Source: Oscillospiraceae bacterium (lineage in GTDB: Bacteria; Bacillota; Clostridia; Oscillospirales; Ruminococcaceae). Taken from it: a DNA stretch of 64,000 nt. A program made the translations under genes and the position numbers. Under the pieces are notes generated by a model. The model was not told the DNA's origin and made no database searches. It was given only the letters and a program-made list of their open reading frames with translations. Where the stretch lies: the NCBI GenBank assembly GCA_900768125.1, contig CAAGBS010000058.1, positions 21,725-85,724 on the forward strand. The letters run 5' to 3'. Of the stretch, positions 33,485-41,285 are shown piece by piece (the stretch's first letter is position 1; the number at the start of each line of letters is the position of its first letter).

Positions 33485-34373
33485 CGTAACATACCTTGTG
33501 AAAAAGGGCATATCCTCCATCTGGAAAAACTTCCTGATGTCATTCGCCAGCTTCTGCATACTGATGGTAAGCCTGCTGCTGGTAAGCTGCGCGGCGCTTC
33601 TGATGATGAACGTCAACACCATCATGGGCAATATCGAGGACACCAACGAAATAACCATCTACCTCAAGGAGGATATTTCAGACAAGCAGGTGGAGCACAT
33701 CAGGACCGTGCTTGAAAAGAATCAGGACATCACCGATGTGCAGTATTACTCAAAGGAACAGGCTCTCGAGGATTTCCGCGACAACATGGCGGAATACAGC
33801 GAGCTTCTCGACTACCTCGACAAGAACCCCATGCCCGAAACTTTCCTCGTGCGCGTAAAGGACCTTTCCAAGATACGCCATGTGGTGAACACCATAAACG
33901 ATATCGAGGGCGTTGAGCAGACTAAAGCCCCCTACGACTTCGCCAGTGTGCTGCTGCAGATACGCAACACGTTCACGCTCATAGGCGGCGCGGTGCTGAT
34001 AGCTCTCATCGTAGTCAGCATAGTCATCGTATCCAACTCGATACGCACCAGCGTTTTCGCGCGGCGCAACGAGATCTCCATTATGCGGTATGTCGGCGCT
34101 ACGTCCGGCTTCATCAAGGCTCCGTTCTTTGTGGAGGGAATGTTTATAGGCATTCTTGCCGGCGCTGCCGCCTGGGGTCTGACCTGGCTGATATACGACT
34201 CGGTATTCGCGCTGTTTTCCGCCGACCTCACCGTATGGCAGATGTTCGGCTTCTATGGACTGACTCCGTTCAGCGACATCATGTGGTACGTCCTCGCGAT
34301 AAACTGCGCCGCCGGCGCGCTTCTCGGCGCGGTCGGAACGGTGTTCAGCACCGGAAAGTATATTAAGGTCTGA
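33471..34373 (+). CDS. ftsX: Cell division membrane protein FtsX
   Basis: 300 residues. Permease-like partner of FtsE. Seen: N-terminal membrane helix after VKKGISSIWKNFLMS, a large extracellular loop (about 50-165) with ITIYLKEDISDKQVEHI, and three more helices at about 175, 220 and 270; SIMRYVGATSGFI matches the family signature. Start ATG 33471 is preceded by GGAGG and lies inside ftsE; a longer frame from 33447 is less likely. Confidence 0.96.
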   Translation: MRTSNVTYLVKKGISSIWKNFLMSFASFCILMVSLLLVSCAALLMMNVNTIMGNIEDTNEITIYLKEDISDKQVEHIRTVLEKNQDITDVQYYSKEQALEDFRDNMAEYSELLDYLDKNPMPETFLVRVKDLSKIRHVVNTINDIEGVEQTKAPYDFASVLLQIRNTFTLIGGAVLIALIVVSIVIVSNSIRTSVFARRNEISIMRYVGATSGFIKAPFFVEGMFIGILAGAAAWGLTWLIYDSVFALFSADLTVWQMFGFYGLTPFSDIMWYVLAINCAAGALLGAVGTVFSTGKYIKV

Positions 34374-34388
34374 GAAAGGAACAGAACC

Positions 34389-35588
34389 TTGAACAAGAAG
34401 ATATCCCTCGGCATAGCGATAAGCCTTGTGGCTATCGGCTGTGCCATCACATTCGTCCTCACATGGACGGTGTCGCTGAACGTCTACAACTCCAAGCTGG
34501 GCACCTCCGAAAAATACGAGGGCGTTTACGCAAAGCTGCGTGAGATAGACGCCACCGTGCGCCAGAACTACATCGGAACAGTCAGCGACGATGCGCTTGA
34601 AGCAAGCACGATAAACGGATACATCGCGGGCATAGGCGACAAATACGCTTCGTATATCGCCCCCTCCGCTTACTATGAGTTACAGCAGACGCAGTCCGGC
34701 GTTATCCTCGGCGCAGGCTTCGAGGCCGAGGAAGACTCCAGCGGTTACCTGAAGATAACCACCGTCTACAAGGGCAGTTCTGCGGAACTGAACGGCGTTC
34801 TTTCGGGCGATATCATCACCGCCATTGATGGAAAAAGCCTGCTGTCCATGCAGCAGGGTCAGGCGATGGAACGCCTCTCAGGCGAAGTCGGAACGCGTCT
34901 CGCACTCCAGCTTCTCAGGGACGGCGAGAGCATTTCCGTAAACCTTATCCGCCAGCAGCTTGAGATCGAATCAGTTTCGACCCGCATACTTGACAACAAT
35001 ATCGGATATATCCAGATATCCAGCTTCAACGCCAAGACTGCCGAACAGTTCGCTACGGCGCTGAATACGCTCAACGCCGTCGGCGCAAAGGCGCTGATAA
35101 TAGACGTCCGCCAGAATCCAGGCGGTATCGTCAGCGCGCTGAAGCCTATCCTGAATCAGTTCGTACCCTCCGCCATCGCCGCTACGGTGGAATACTCCGA
35201 TGGCAGCCGCAAGACTCTCATCGAGACCGATTCCACAAACTCGCTCACCATGCCGACCGCCGTGCTTGTGGACGGCGGTACAGTCTCCGCGGCGGAGCTT
35301 TTCGCCTCGGTGCTCCGCGATGAAGCGGGCGCGCTGATAGTCGGCTCCCAGACTTTCGGCAAGGGAGTTATGCAGAACACCTACGAATTTTCGGACGGCA
35401 GCGCCCTGACGCTCTCCGTCGGAAAGATATACACCAAGTCCGGCACCTGGAACGAGACGGGACTTAAACCCGACTATTCCGTTGACCTCGCCGGCGGCGC
35501 GATACCCGGGAATATATCCGATGACGCGGATTCCCAGCTGCAGAAAGCGATCGAGGTGCTGACGCCCAAGATACCCGCAGAGCAGTAA
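34389..35588 (+). CDS. S41-family carboxy-terminal processing protease (CtpA-like)
   Basis: 399 residues. Seen: membrane anchor at about 8-30, a PDZ domain (about 95-165, VILGAGFEAEED and GSSAELNGVLSGDIITAI), and the catalytic core with the Ser in VSAAELFAS near 300 and Lys in SQTFGKGVMQ near 325. Start is TTG 34389 with AAAGGA upstream. It follows ftsX by 15 nt. Family members degrade or activate envelope proteins, so this one may process a FtsEX-linked cell-wall hydrolase (inference from position). Confidence 0.9.
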   Translation: MNKKISLGIAISLVAIGCAITFVLTWTVSLNVYNSKLGTSEKYEGVYAKLREIDATVRQNYIGTVSDDALEASTINGYIAGIGDKYASYIAPSAYYELQQTQSGVILGAGFEAEEDSSGYLKITTVYKGSSAELNGVLSGDIITAIDGKSLLSMQQGQAMERLSGEVGTRLALQLLRDGESISVNLIRQQLEIESVSTRILDNNIGYIQISSFNAKTAEQFATALNTLNAVGAKALIIDVRQNPGGIVSALKPILNQFVPSAIAATVEYSDGSRKTLIETDSTNSLTMPTAVLVDGGTVSAAELFASVLRDEAGALIVGSQTFGKGVMQNTYEFSDGSALTLSVGKIYTKSGTWNETGLKPDYSVDLAGGAIPGNISDDADSQLQKAIEVLTPKIPAEQ

Positions 35589-35632
35589 ATACCAGCCAGT
35601 GGCTGTAAATTATATTTGGAGGAAAACTTATC

Positions 35633-36121
35633 ATGAATAAGCCGTTAACAAAATTAACTAAGTCTGGCGTCAAGAAGCTCGAAGCCGAGCTTGAAAATCT
35701 CAAGACCGTCGTACGTCCTGAGATCGCCGAGAAAATAAAGCTAGCACGTTCGTTCGGCGACCTTTCCGAGAACAGTGAATACGATGAGGCAAAGAACGAG
35801 CAGGGTCTTATCGAGTCCCGTATCGCAGAGATCGAGCAGACCCTCGCGCACGCCATCATTCTGGAAGACGACGAGATATCCACCGAGAAGGTAGGCATCG
35901 GCAACATCGTCACAATTCTCGATATCGAGATGGAAGAAGAAATGACATTCCAGATCGTGGGCACCAGCGAAGCCAACATCGATAAGGGTCATATGTCCGA
36001 TGAGTCCCCGATAGGCAAGGCTCTGATCGGTCATTCCGTAGGCGAGATCGTCACCGCAGAGGCTCCCTCCGGTGAAATTCAGTTCAAGATACTCGATATA
36101 ACCAAGAAGGAGGAAGAATAA
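35633..36121 (+). CDS. greA: Transcription elongation factor GreA
   Basis: 162 residues. Rescues backtracked RNA polymerase by stimulating transcript cleavage. Seen: the N-terminal coiled coil with FGDLSENSEYDEAKNEQG (carrying the two acidic tip residues) and a C-terminal FKBP-like domain with SPIGKALIGHSVGEIV. Cotranscribed with lysS, 4 nt apart. Confidence 0.97.
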   Translation: MNKPLTKLTKSGVKKLEAELENLKTVVRPEIAEKIKLARSFGDLSENSEYDEAKNEQGLIESRIAEIEQTLAHAIILEDDEISTEKVGIGNIVTILDIEMEEEMTFQIVGTSEANIDKGHMSDESPIGKALIGHSVGEIVTAEAPSGEIQFKILDITKKEEE

Positions 36122-36125
36122 AATA

Positions 36126-37646
36126 ATGGCAGACGAAAACGTACAGAACCCCCAGACCGAAAACGAGGAGATGTCCGCGGAGCAGCTTGACGAGCAGCAC
36201 CGTGTGCGCCTTGAAAAGCTCGCAGCGCTCAAGGCGGCAGGAAAGGACCCCTACACCATCACAAAGTACCCGGTGACAATCACCAACAAGGAGATACGCG
36301 ACCGCTTCGAGGAACTTGAAAACACCGATGTTTCGATAGCAGGCAGAATGATGACCCGCCGCGTCATGGGCAAGGCGAGCTTCATCGACGTGCGCGACGG
36401 CTCTGACAGAATGCAGGTTTATGTCCGCAAGGACGACGTAGGCGACGACACCTACGCTGAGTTCAAGAAGTGGGACCTCGGCGATATCGTTGGTATCAGG
36501 GGCAAGGTATTCCGCACCAAGATGGGCGAGATCTCCGTGCACGCAGAGGAAATAATACTGCTGTCCAAGTCACTGCTGCCGCTGCCGGAGAAGTGGCACG
36601 GTCTGAAGGACAAGGAGGAGCGCTACAGAAAGCGTTACCTCGACCTCATCGCCAACCCCGAAAACAAGGATACATTCGTAAAGCGTTCCAGAATACTCAG
36701 CGAGATACGCAGATTCCTCGACAGCCGCGGCTATCTTGAAGTTGACACGCCTACGCTCCTCCCGCTGGAGATAGGCGCAGCAGCGCGTCCGTTCAAGACT
36801 CACCACAACGCGCTTGATATAGACATGTATCTGCGTATCGAGACCGAGCTTTACTTAAAGCGCCTTATCGTAGGCGGTTTCGACAAGGTATACGAGGTCG
36901 GAAGGATATTCCGCAACGAGGGCATGGACGCTACCCACAATCCAGAGTTCACCTCCATTGAGATGTACCAGGCATACACCGATTACTTCGGCATGATGGA
37001 CCTCATTGAGGAACTTTACCGCACAGTTACCATGAATGTGTGCGGCACCGACACCGTTAACTACCAGGGCAGGGAAATAGCTGTAGGCAAGCCCTGGGAG
37101 CGCCTTACCATGATAGACGCAGTGAAGAAGTACGCCGGCGTTGACTACTACAGCTGGGCTGACGACGCAGCCGCAAGAGCCTGCGCAAAGGAGCACCACG
37201 TTGACGATGAACTGGACGAGAACTCCACAAAGGGTCACGTTCTCATCGCGTTCTTTGAGGCATTCGTTGAGGATAACCTCATTCAGCCGACAATAATCTA
37301 CGATTACCCCGTTGAGAACTCGCCGCTCGCAAAGAGAAAGCCTGATTTCCCGGCGTTCACCGAGCGTTTCGAGTACTTCATGAACGGAACTGAGTTCGGC
37401 AACGCGTTCTCCGAGCTTAACGACCCGATCGACCAGAAGGAGCGCTTCGTAAAGCAGGTGGCTGCAAAGCGCGCCCAGGGCGGCAACGACGCGCAGGTCG
37501 ATGAGGACTTCATCACCGCGCTGGAATACGGTCTGCCCCCGACAGGCGGTCTGGGATTCGGCTTCGACCGTCTCGTCATGCTGCTGACTGACTCCGCAAG
37601 CATTCGCGATGTTCTGCTGTTCCCGACGATGAAGCCGGAGAAGTAA
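36126..37646 (+). CDS. lysS: Lysyl-tRNA synthetase, class II
   Basis: 506 residues. Seen: an N-terminal OB-fold anticodon-binding domain (about 60-150; AGRMMTRRVMGKASFIDV), motif 2 with RIFRNEGMDATHNPEFTSIE near 261, and motif 3 with GGLGFGFDRLVML near 480. Length normal. The greA-lysS pairing is common in Firmicutes. Confidence 0.97.
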   Translation: MADENVQNPQTENEEMSAEQLDEQHRVRLEKLAALKAAGKDPYTITKYPVTITNKEIRDRFEELENTDVSIAGRMMTRRVMGKASFIDVRDGSDRMQVYVRKDDVGDDTYAEFKKWDLGDIVGIRGKVFRTKMGEISVHAEEIILLSKSLLPLPEKWHGLKDKEERYRKRYLDLIANPENKDTFVKRSRILSEIRRFLDSRGYLEVDTPTLLPLEIGAAARPFKTHHNALDIDMYLRIETELYLKRLIVGGFDKVYEVGRIFRNEGMDATHNPEFTSIEMYQAYTDYFGMMDLIEELYRTVTMNVCGTDTVNYQGREIAVGKPWERLTMIDAVKKYAGVDYYSWADDAAARACAKEHHVDDELDENSTKGHVLIAFFEAFVEDNLIQPTIIYDYPVENSPLAKRKPDFPAFTERFEYFMNGTEFGNAFSELNDPIDQKERFVKQVAAKRAQGGNDAQVDEDFITALEYGLPPTGGLGFGFDRLVMLLTDSASIRDVLLFPTMKPEK

Positions 37647-37660
37647 TCATTAAGAATACG

Positions 37661-37699
37661 AACCATAAAGCCGCAAAGCTATTCTGCGGCTTTATGGTT
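37661..37699 (+). terminator. Terminator-like hairpin after lysS
   Basis: Perfect 15-bp stem AACCATAAAGCCGCA / TGCGGCTTTATGGTT, 9-base loop, short T tail. Confidence 0.75.
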
Positions 37700-37707
37700 T
37701 ATAGAGC

Positions 37708-37737
37708 GTGATTCGCCGCCATAATTAGCGGTATAAT
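37708..37737 (+). promoter_or_regulatory. Candidate promoter of the tandem membrane-protein genes
   Basis: GTGATT (37708-37713), 18-base spacer, TATAAT (37732-37737). The -10 overlaps an upstream ATG at 37736, which supports the start at 37760. Confidence 0.5.
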
Positions 37738-37759
37738 GCGCCGTGCAGAGGGTAATGAT

Positions 37760-38152
37760 ATGAATAAGTTCGCAGCATTTCTCAAAAGGCATCGGCGCGG
37801 TATCATAACGATCACGTCATTTCTTGCCTTTGATGCCGTTATGTTACTTGTCGTCCACCCGCTCATACCAAATATTGAGGACTTCGAAACCAGATTTTTT
37901 ATCGTAGTTCCGCTGGCTTTTGTGATCTATCCTGTAATATTCCTCGCTGTCGGGATCTATACCGGACGCGACCTAAAAAGGAGATGGCATATCGCCGTTT
38001 TGCAGGTGCTGTTCTGTATAATAGGAGAAATCAAGTTTCCGACCGGCTGGCTTATGTACATCGCGATAGAGCTTGTATCCATGATCATCACGCTCATAAT
38101 AAAGAAATGCTGCAAAAACAAAGCCGATAAGCAGGAGAACCACAATGTCTGA
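37760..38152 (+). CDS. Small membrane protein, tandem paralogue 1 of 3
   Basis: 130 residues, no recognised family. Seen: a basic N-terminus, three hydrophobic segments (about 16-35, 48-72 and 98-118), and a conserved central motif GRDLKRRWHIAVL on the cytosolic side. C-terminus KNKADKQENHNV is nearly the same as in paralogue 2. GAGGG lies 8 nt before ATG. The stop overlaps the next start as ATGTCTGA. Confidence 0.7.
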   Translation: MNKFAAFLKRHRRGIITITSFLAFDAVMLLVVHPLIPNIEDFETRFFIVVPLAFVIYPVIFLAVGIYTGRDLKRRWHIAVLQVLFCIIGEIKFPTGWLMYIAIELVSMIITLIIKKCCKNKADKQENHNV

Positions 38153-38525
38153 AATACTCGCATTCATCAAGGCTCACCAGCGCGATATCATATCGACGGC
38201 GGCAGTTCTCGCCCTTGACGCCGTTATGTTACTGGTCGTCTTCCCGCTCGTAGTAAATATTGAGAACTTCATACTTAGAGCTTTTATCTTAGCTGCGCTG
38301 GTTTTTGTGATTTTTCCCGCGATATTCCTCGCTGCTGGGATCTATGTCGGACGCGACCTCAAAAGGAGATGGCATATCGCTGTTTTGCTGCTGTTATTCT
38401 ATGTAAGATGTGACTGGCTTACTTACATCTACATCGCGATAGAGCTTGTATCCATGATAATCACGCTGATAATAATGAAACGCTGCAAAAACAAAGCCGA
38501 CAAGAAGGAGAACCACAATGTCTGA
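38145..38525 (+). CDS. Small membrane protein, tandem paralogue 2 of 3
   Basis: 126 residues. Very similar to paralogue 1 through the middle and end (FDAVMLLVV-like, GRDLKRRWHIAVL, YIAIELVSMIITLII), and its first residues (MSEILAFIKAH) are the same as in paralogue 3, so it bridges the two. Same 8-nt overlap ATGTCTGA with the next gene. No known family. Confidence 0.7.
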   Translation: MSEILAFIKAHQRDIISTAAVLALDAVMLLVVFPLVVNIENFILRAFILAALVFVIFPAIFLAAGIYVGRDLKRRWHIAVLLLLFYVRCDWLTYIYIAIELVSMIITLIIMKRCKNKADKKENHNV

Positions 38526-38910
38526 AATACTCGCATTCATCAAGGCTCACCGCCGGGATATCATCATTGCCGCTTCCGCACTTGCAGCAAGCATTGTCGT
38601 GATGATTATTATCCCTGCGATAATTACGGTTGTCGTTCCCTCAGACGCGGGAATGATGGCGTGTATTGCACTTTTCTTCGCGCTGGACCCCTCGTTCTGC
38701 CTTGCCGCCGCGGTTTTTGCCGGGTGGGACTTCCGCCGCAGATGGTTCACCGCGCTGTTCCCGCCGCTCGCGTTCCTGATTTCGACAGGGGCGGTTTTCG
38801 GCGCTGACGCGGGTAGCTTCATGGTATATTTCGTGATATACCTCGCGATATGCCTGACCGTCACCCCGGTAACTCACCTTGTAAGAAAATACGGACGCTC
38901 AGAAAGCTGA
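38518..38910 (+). CDS. Small membrane protein, tandem paralogue 3 of 3
   Basis: 130 residues. Shares the start MSEILAFIKAHRRDII and a degenerate form of the central motif (GWDFRRRWFTAL) but is otherwise diverged, with Ala/Ile/Val-rich helices and a higher GC content. It has four predicted helices. Function unknown. Confidence 0.68.
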   Translation: MSEILAFIKAHRRDIIIAASALAASIVVMIIIPAIITVVVPSDAGMMACIALFFALDPSFCLAAAVFAGWDFRRRWFTALFPPLAFLISTGAVFGADAGSFMVYFVIYLAICLTVTPVTHLVRKYGRSES

Positions 38911-38946
38911 CGAATATGTAACCCAAAATACCCACAGGAGAATAAA

Positions 38947-39903
38947 ATGCCAGAAAACAACGAAAAAAACACCGAAAAAGAACCCCAGTACAAAAGCATT
39001 CTGTCCGACGACGACGGCACCGCTCCCCGCCCGATACGCAAAAAGCAGCGCGACCCCATGGCTGAGGTACGCCGCGAGATAGAGGAGCAGCAGCGCCAGC
39101 AGCGCGAAAAAGCCGAGCTACTGAAACTCCGACAGGGTATCATTGAAGAAAGCGATGAGATACCAGAGGACGAGCCGCCGAAGTACGAAAAGCCCACCGG
39201 CGCGAAAGCGGTCGAGAATTTCTTCTACCACTATAAATGGCGGCTAATCGGTATCATATTCGCAGTCGCGCTGCTCACGTTCATGACTGTGCAGACTGTC
39301 ACCCGCGAGAAAAATGACCTCTACGTCCTGGCTATCTCCACGTCAGGCTCCAGCGGTATCTACTCCAAGGTGCACGACATCGAGGTCGCACTGGAGCGCT
39401 ACTGCCCGGATTTTGACGGCAACGGCAGTATCCATGTCGGCGTGAACTTCATCGACCTGTCCACCGAGGGCGGCTACTCCGAATACACCGACGCACAGAA
39501 CGAAAAGTTCTCCGCCGAGCTTTTCTCAGGCGACAGCCAGCTTTACCTCACTGACGAGGGGATAATCACCATAATCAACCGCATAGCCGCTTCCGGCGAG
39601 ACCGAGGAAGCCGCCGCGGAAGAAGCGGACGGTCAGATAATCCAGTTCTTCACTGATTTCAGCGGGGATTTCCCGAACGCCGTGCTTTACGATGGCTGCG
39701 GTCTGCAGCTCAACACCACAGGATTCGTGGACGAAGCCCGCTGGAAGAGCTGCCCAGACACCGTTGGTCTCTACCTCCGCGACACCTTTGAAAACATGAC
39801 TGGCAACAACGAAAAATCCGCAGAACAGCGCAAGCGCGCCCGAATAGTCTACGAAAACATAATCAACAATAACGTAGTCAACCCCGACTGGCAGGGTAAG
39901 TGA
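38947..39903 (+). CDS. Uncharacterised single-pass membrane protein
   Basis: 318 residues. Seen: a highly charged cytosolic N-terminus with a short coiled coil (MAEVRREIEEQQRQQREKAE near 38-57), one membrane helix near 98-120 (LIGIIFAVALLTFMTV), and a globular outside domain with no recognised family. ACAGGAG precedes ATG. It follows the tandem membrane proteins by 36 nt. Confidence 0.68.
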   Translation: MPENNEKNTEKEPQYKSILSDDDGTAPRPIRKKQRDPMAEVRREIEEQQRQQREKAELLKLRQGIIEESDEIPEDEPPKYEKPTGAKAVENFFYHYKWRLIGIIFAVALLTFMTVQTVTREKNDLYVLAISTSGSSGIYSKVHDIEVALERYCPDFDGNGSIHVGVNFIDLSTEGGYSEYTDAQNEKFSAELFSGDSQLYLTDEGIITIINRIAASGETEEAAAEEADGQIIQFFTDFSGDFPNAVLYDGCGLQLNTTGFVDEARWKSCPDTVGLYLRDTFENMTGNNEKSAEQRKRARIVYENIINNNVVNPDWQGK

Positions 39904-40029
39904 CCTGCCTGCCGGACTGCCCCCGCTGAGTGTGCTGAGCGCGCCCGCTTACCGGAGTGCGCCGCTCCCCGCGTGTGCACCCGGATTCTATATCACAGGG
40001 GACGCGCTCCGGATATGTGCCCACAGCGT

Positions 40030-40473
40030 TCACAGGTAGTTTTTCAGATGGTCGCAGAAGTCCTGCTCGCGGCGGAGAAGCTCCTGGGCGTCACTGCGCA
40101 CCTTGCTTTCCGCGCCCTGGGAACAGTTTACCGCGTGCTGCATGTCGATTATCCCCATAGTCGTGCCGCGTATCATCAGCGAAGCGATGTTCTTGCTGCT
40201 GCGGTTGTTTGCAGTCTTCATTGCGATACCCATTCGGGACATCATCTTTGTATAGCCCGGGTACTCCCTCGGCACCCCGCCGCGGCGGACTATCTCAGTG
40301 CGCGCCTGCGCCGCCACATCACGGTAGCAGTCGCGCTGGGCGGATATCTCGCCTGCAAGCCTGCGGTTGGGACAGTGCTTCAGCACCTCGCCGGAAGCTT
40401 CGTATGCCATCTCCGCATTCCTGAAAACGCTGCCGAGTATTTCGGCGCTCTGCCGGTTCTTAAAATTGCTCAT
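40030..40473 (-). CDS. Small helical protein of unknown function
   Basis: 147 residues. Appears to be an all-helical bundle of about four helices, with the look of DUF2383/ferritin-like proteins (SAEILGSVFRNAEMAYEAS; SAQRDCYRDVAAQA), but without a clear metal-binding ExxH set. Three Cys residues are scattered. GGAGGTAAGAT precedes ATG. Single gene on the minus strand among rightward genes. Confidence 0.65.
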   Translation of the reverse strand: MSNFKNRQSAEILGSVFRNAEMAYEASGEVLKHCPNRRLAGEISAQRDCYRDVAAQARTEIVRRGGVPREYPGYTKMMSRMGIAMKTANNRSSKNIASLMIRGTTMGIIDMQHAVNCSQGAESKVRSDAQELLRREQDFCDHLKNYL

Positions 40474-40566
40474 ATCTTACCTCCGCATTCGTGCGAAATT
40501 TGTTATCGGAAATAGTATTTCACACCGGTGATATATTACCCCTGGTAAAATCTGAAAGGAACATCA

Positions 40567-41151
40567 ATGAAAAGACAGCCGTTTTATATACTTTTATTAA
40601 AGGGGATAGGATATATCGTCCTCGGAAATATCCTCTGCACGTTCATGACGATGGCGCTTGCCATGTTCGGCGGGAATATAGTTTTCAATATCCTTTCCAT
40701 CATCTGCGGTACGCTCATTTTTTACATGCTGGTGTTCACCGCTGCATGGAAAGACGGCTGCCGAGAACGCAGCCTTGTCAAGAATCACCGTGTTGACGCT
40801 CCGTTGAATCACCGATGGATATATCTGGGGGTAATACTGTTTTTCATAGCAGCCGCGCCCACGATACTCCTGCTGCTGAACAAGCTATTCTTCCCGGATT
40901 CGGCGGATACGCTGTATGTTTACCGATTCATAAGCGGCAGCGCCTACCCATTCGTGCAGACATTTATCCCCCAGCCGGATATCACCACCATGGCGTGGGA
41001 ACACACCGACTATCGCCAGATAGACAGCATGTCCGCGCTTTTTCCGGCGCTAATGCTGGTCTACTATGCTTTCATTCCGGCAGCGACTCAGGCGGGCTGG
41101 TACATCGGCTATACGGATAAGTTCAACAAGGAAAATATAATGTATAAGTGA
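40567..41151 (+). CDS. Uncharacterised multi-pass membrane protein
   Basis: 194 residues with four hydrophobic segments (about 8-32, 38-60, 84-104 and 155-175). No recognised domain. GAAAGGAACATCA precedes ATG. Followed by the secDF promoter, so it is transcribed separately from secDF. Confidence 0.65.
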   Translation: MKRQPFYILLLKGIGYIVLGNILCTFMTMALAMFGGNIVFNILSIICGTLIFYMLVFTAAWKDGCRERSLVKNHRVDAPLNHRWIYLGVILFFIAAAPTILLLLNKLFFPDSADTLYVYRFISGSAYPFVQTFIPQPDITTMAWEHTDYRQIDSMSALFPALMLVYYAFIPAATQAGWYIGYTDKFNKENIMYK

Positions 41152-41192
41152 CCTGCATTTTGCAGAAATTTTCCTCTTCCTGCTTTTAGCTA

Positions 41193-41221
41193 TTGACTAA
41201 TTCCGCATTTTATATTATAAT
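41193..41221 (+). promoter_or_regulatory. Sigma-A promoter of secDF
   Basis: TTGACT (41193-41198), 17-base spacer, TATAAT (41216-41221). Confidence 0.87.
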
Positions 41222-41285
41222 AGAATAGTATGATTTTAAAATGCGGCAGTATATCTGCCGTCAAGTGAAATGGAGTGAGCTACAT

